From assembly GCA_964490275.1 (NCBI GenBank), contig CAZBBL010000109.1, forward strand, positions 1-7,093: a stretch of 7,093 bases of DNA, written 5' to 3'. Shown here piece by piece: positions 6,550 to 7,093 of the stretch. This DNA is from JAGBWK01 sp964490275. GTDB lineage: Bacteria > Bacteroidota > Bacteroidia > Bacteroidales > Muribaculaceae. The notes under the pieces are model-generated. The model saw only the letters and a list, made by a program, of their open reading frames with translations. It was not told the origin of the DNA and did no database searches. The stretch's first letter is position 1. Each line of letters opens with the position of its first letter. The translations under genes were made by a program, and so were the position numbers.

Positions 6550-7093
6550 TTAGTCGATGATGTCGAAGCCGGTGTAACGGCGCAGACATTCGGGCACGAT
6601 GATACCTTTGTCGGTCTGGTTGTTTTCAAGCAATGCGGCCATGATACGCGGCAGAGCCAAAGCCGAGCCGTTGAGGGTGTGACACAGACGAGTTTTCTTG
6701 TCTTCGCCACGGTAGCGACATTTCAGGCGGTTGGCTTGGTAGGTTTCGAAGTTGGATACCGACGACACTTCCAACCAGCGTTTTTGAGCGGCTGAGAACA
6801 CTTCAAAGTCGAATGTGATGGCTGAGGTGAAGCTCATATCGCCGCCACACAGACGCAGTATGTGCCAAGGCAAGCCCAGGGTGTCGAGCAGGCTTTGCAC
6901 GTGGTCTTTCATCTCTTCGAGAGCTGCATAAGAGTTTTCGGGTTTCTCGATGCGCACGATTTCCACTTTGTCGAATTGGTGGAGACGGTTCAAGCCGCGC
7001 ACGTCTTTGCCGTAGCTACCGGCTTCGCGACGGAAGCAAGCTGAGTAAGCGCAGTTTTTGATGGGCAACTGTTTCTCGGTAAGGATGACATCG
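6550..7093 (-). CDS. serS: Seryl-tRNA synthetase, C-terminal ~181 residues (5' end beyond window)
   Basis: This class II synthetase charges tRNA-Ser (and selenocysteine tRNA where present) in the cytoplasm as a homodimer. The frame is open to the right edge: bases 7092-7069 encode DVILTEKQ directly before LPIKNCAYSA, so the gene starts outside the window. Class II motif 2 is seen as CFRREAG followed by DVRGLNRLHQFDKVE (about 7038-6952). The block VSSVSNFETYQANR (6768-6727) contributes to the active site. Motif 3 is TLNGSALALPRI (about 6678-6643), with the invariant arginine. The C-terminus VPECLRRYTGFDIID is typical. Against a usual length near 425 residues, a little over 40% is present; the N-terminal coiled-coil arm that grips the tRNA is missing from view. 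It ends 56 bp before the helicase start. Confidence 0.97.
   Translation of the reverse strand, partial: DVILTEKQLPIKNCAYSACFRREAGSYGKDVRGLNRLHQFDKVEIVRIEKPENSYAALEEMKDHVQSLLDTLGLPWHILRLCGGDMSFTSAITFDFEVFSAAQKRWLEVSSVSNFETYQANRLKCRYRGEDKKTRLCHTLNGSALALPRIMAALLENNQTDKGIIVPECLRRYTGFDIID

Noticed and set aside
6550..7068. A complete 172-residue serS-like protein starting at 7068
   Set aside because: The supposed start is an internal TTG (Leu of LPIKNCAYSA). The same frame continues to the window edge with residues that fit seryl-tRNA synthetase, so this is a gene cut by the window rather than a short protein.
1..7093. Mobile elements, CRISPR arrays, tRNA genes or a defence system
   Set aside because: No transposase, integrase, toxin or nuclease gene, no regularly spaced repeats, and no tRNA-like fold or terminal inverted repeats were seen. 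Every gene is a recognisable housekeeping or DNA-maintenance type.

Overview
The window is a dense block of housekeeping genes, all read from the minus strand. The protein sequences, the lack of Shine-Dalgarno sites, and a TAnnTTTG promoter element of the Bacteroidota type point to a member of the Bacteroidales. The pgi fragment in particular looks like the roughly 445-residue Bacteroides-type enzyme. A more precise placement, for example Muribaculaceae, would be a guess based on the moderately high GC and the C-ending codons.

In the direction of transcription (high to low coordinates) the order is as follows. The C-terminal part of serS (seryl-tRNA synthetase) enters from the right edge. After 56 bp comes a compact RecD/Dda-like superfamily 1 helicase. 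A 177-bp intergenic region holds an inverted repeat just after the helicase stop, a perfect TAnnTTTG -7 box, and a leader with a long imperfect hairpin and a 14-bp palindrome before the next start codon. Then follow pheT (phenylalanyl-tRNA synthetase beta chain), yebC (YebC/PmpR/TACO1 family), ribE (riboflavin synthase) and the N-terminal three quarters of pgi (glucose-6-phosphate isomerase), which leaves by the left edge. The gaps pheT-yebC, yebC-ribE and ribE-pgi are 51, 52 and 15 bp, with no convincing terminator in them. These four genes therefore probably form one transcription unit driven from the promoter before pheT. serS and the helicase are probably a separate, earlier unit.

Functionally, serS and pheT charge tRNAs and yebC probably acts on translation. 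ribE makes riboflavin for FMN and FAD, pgi is central carbon metabolism, and the helicase handles DNA. The genes share position and strand but no single pathway. No RNA genes, insertion sequences, CRISPR arrays or phage genes were seen, and no intergenic stretch exceeds 177 bp. I found no evidence of a new defence, mobile or biosynthetic system. The parts most worth a second look are the structured pheT leader and the poorly characterised small helicase.
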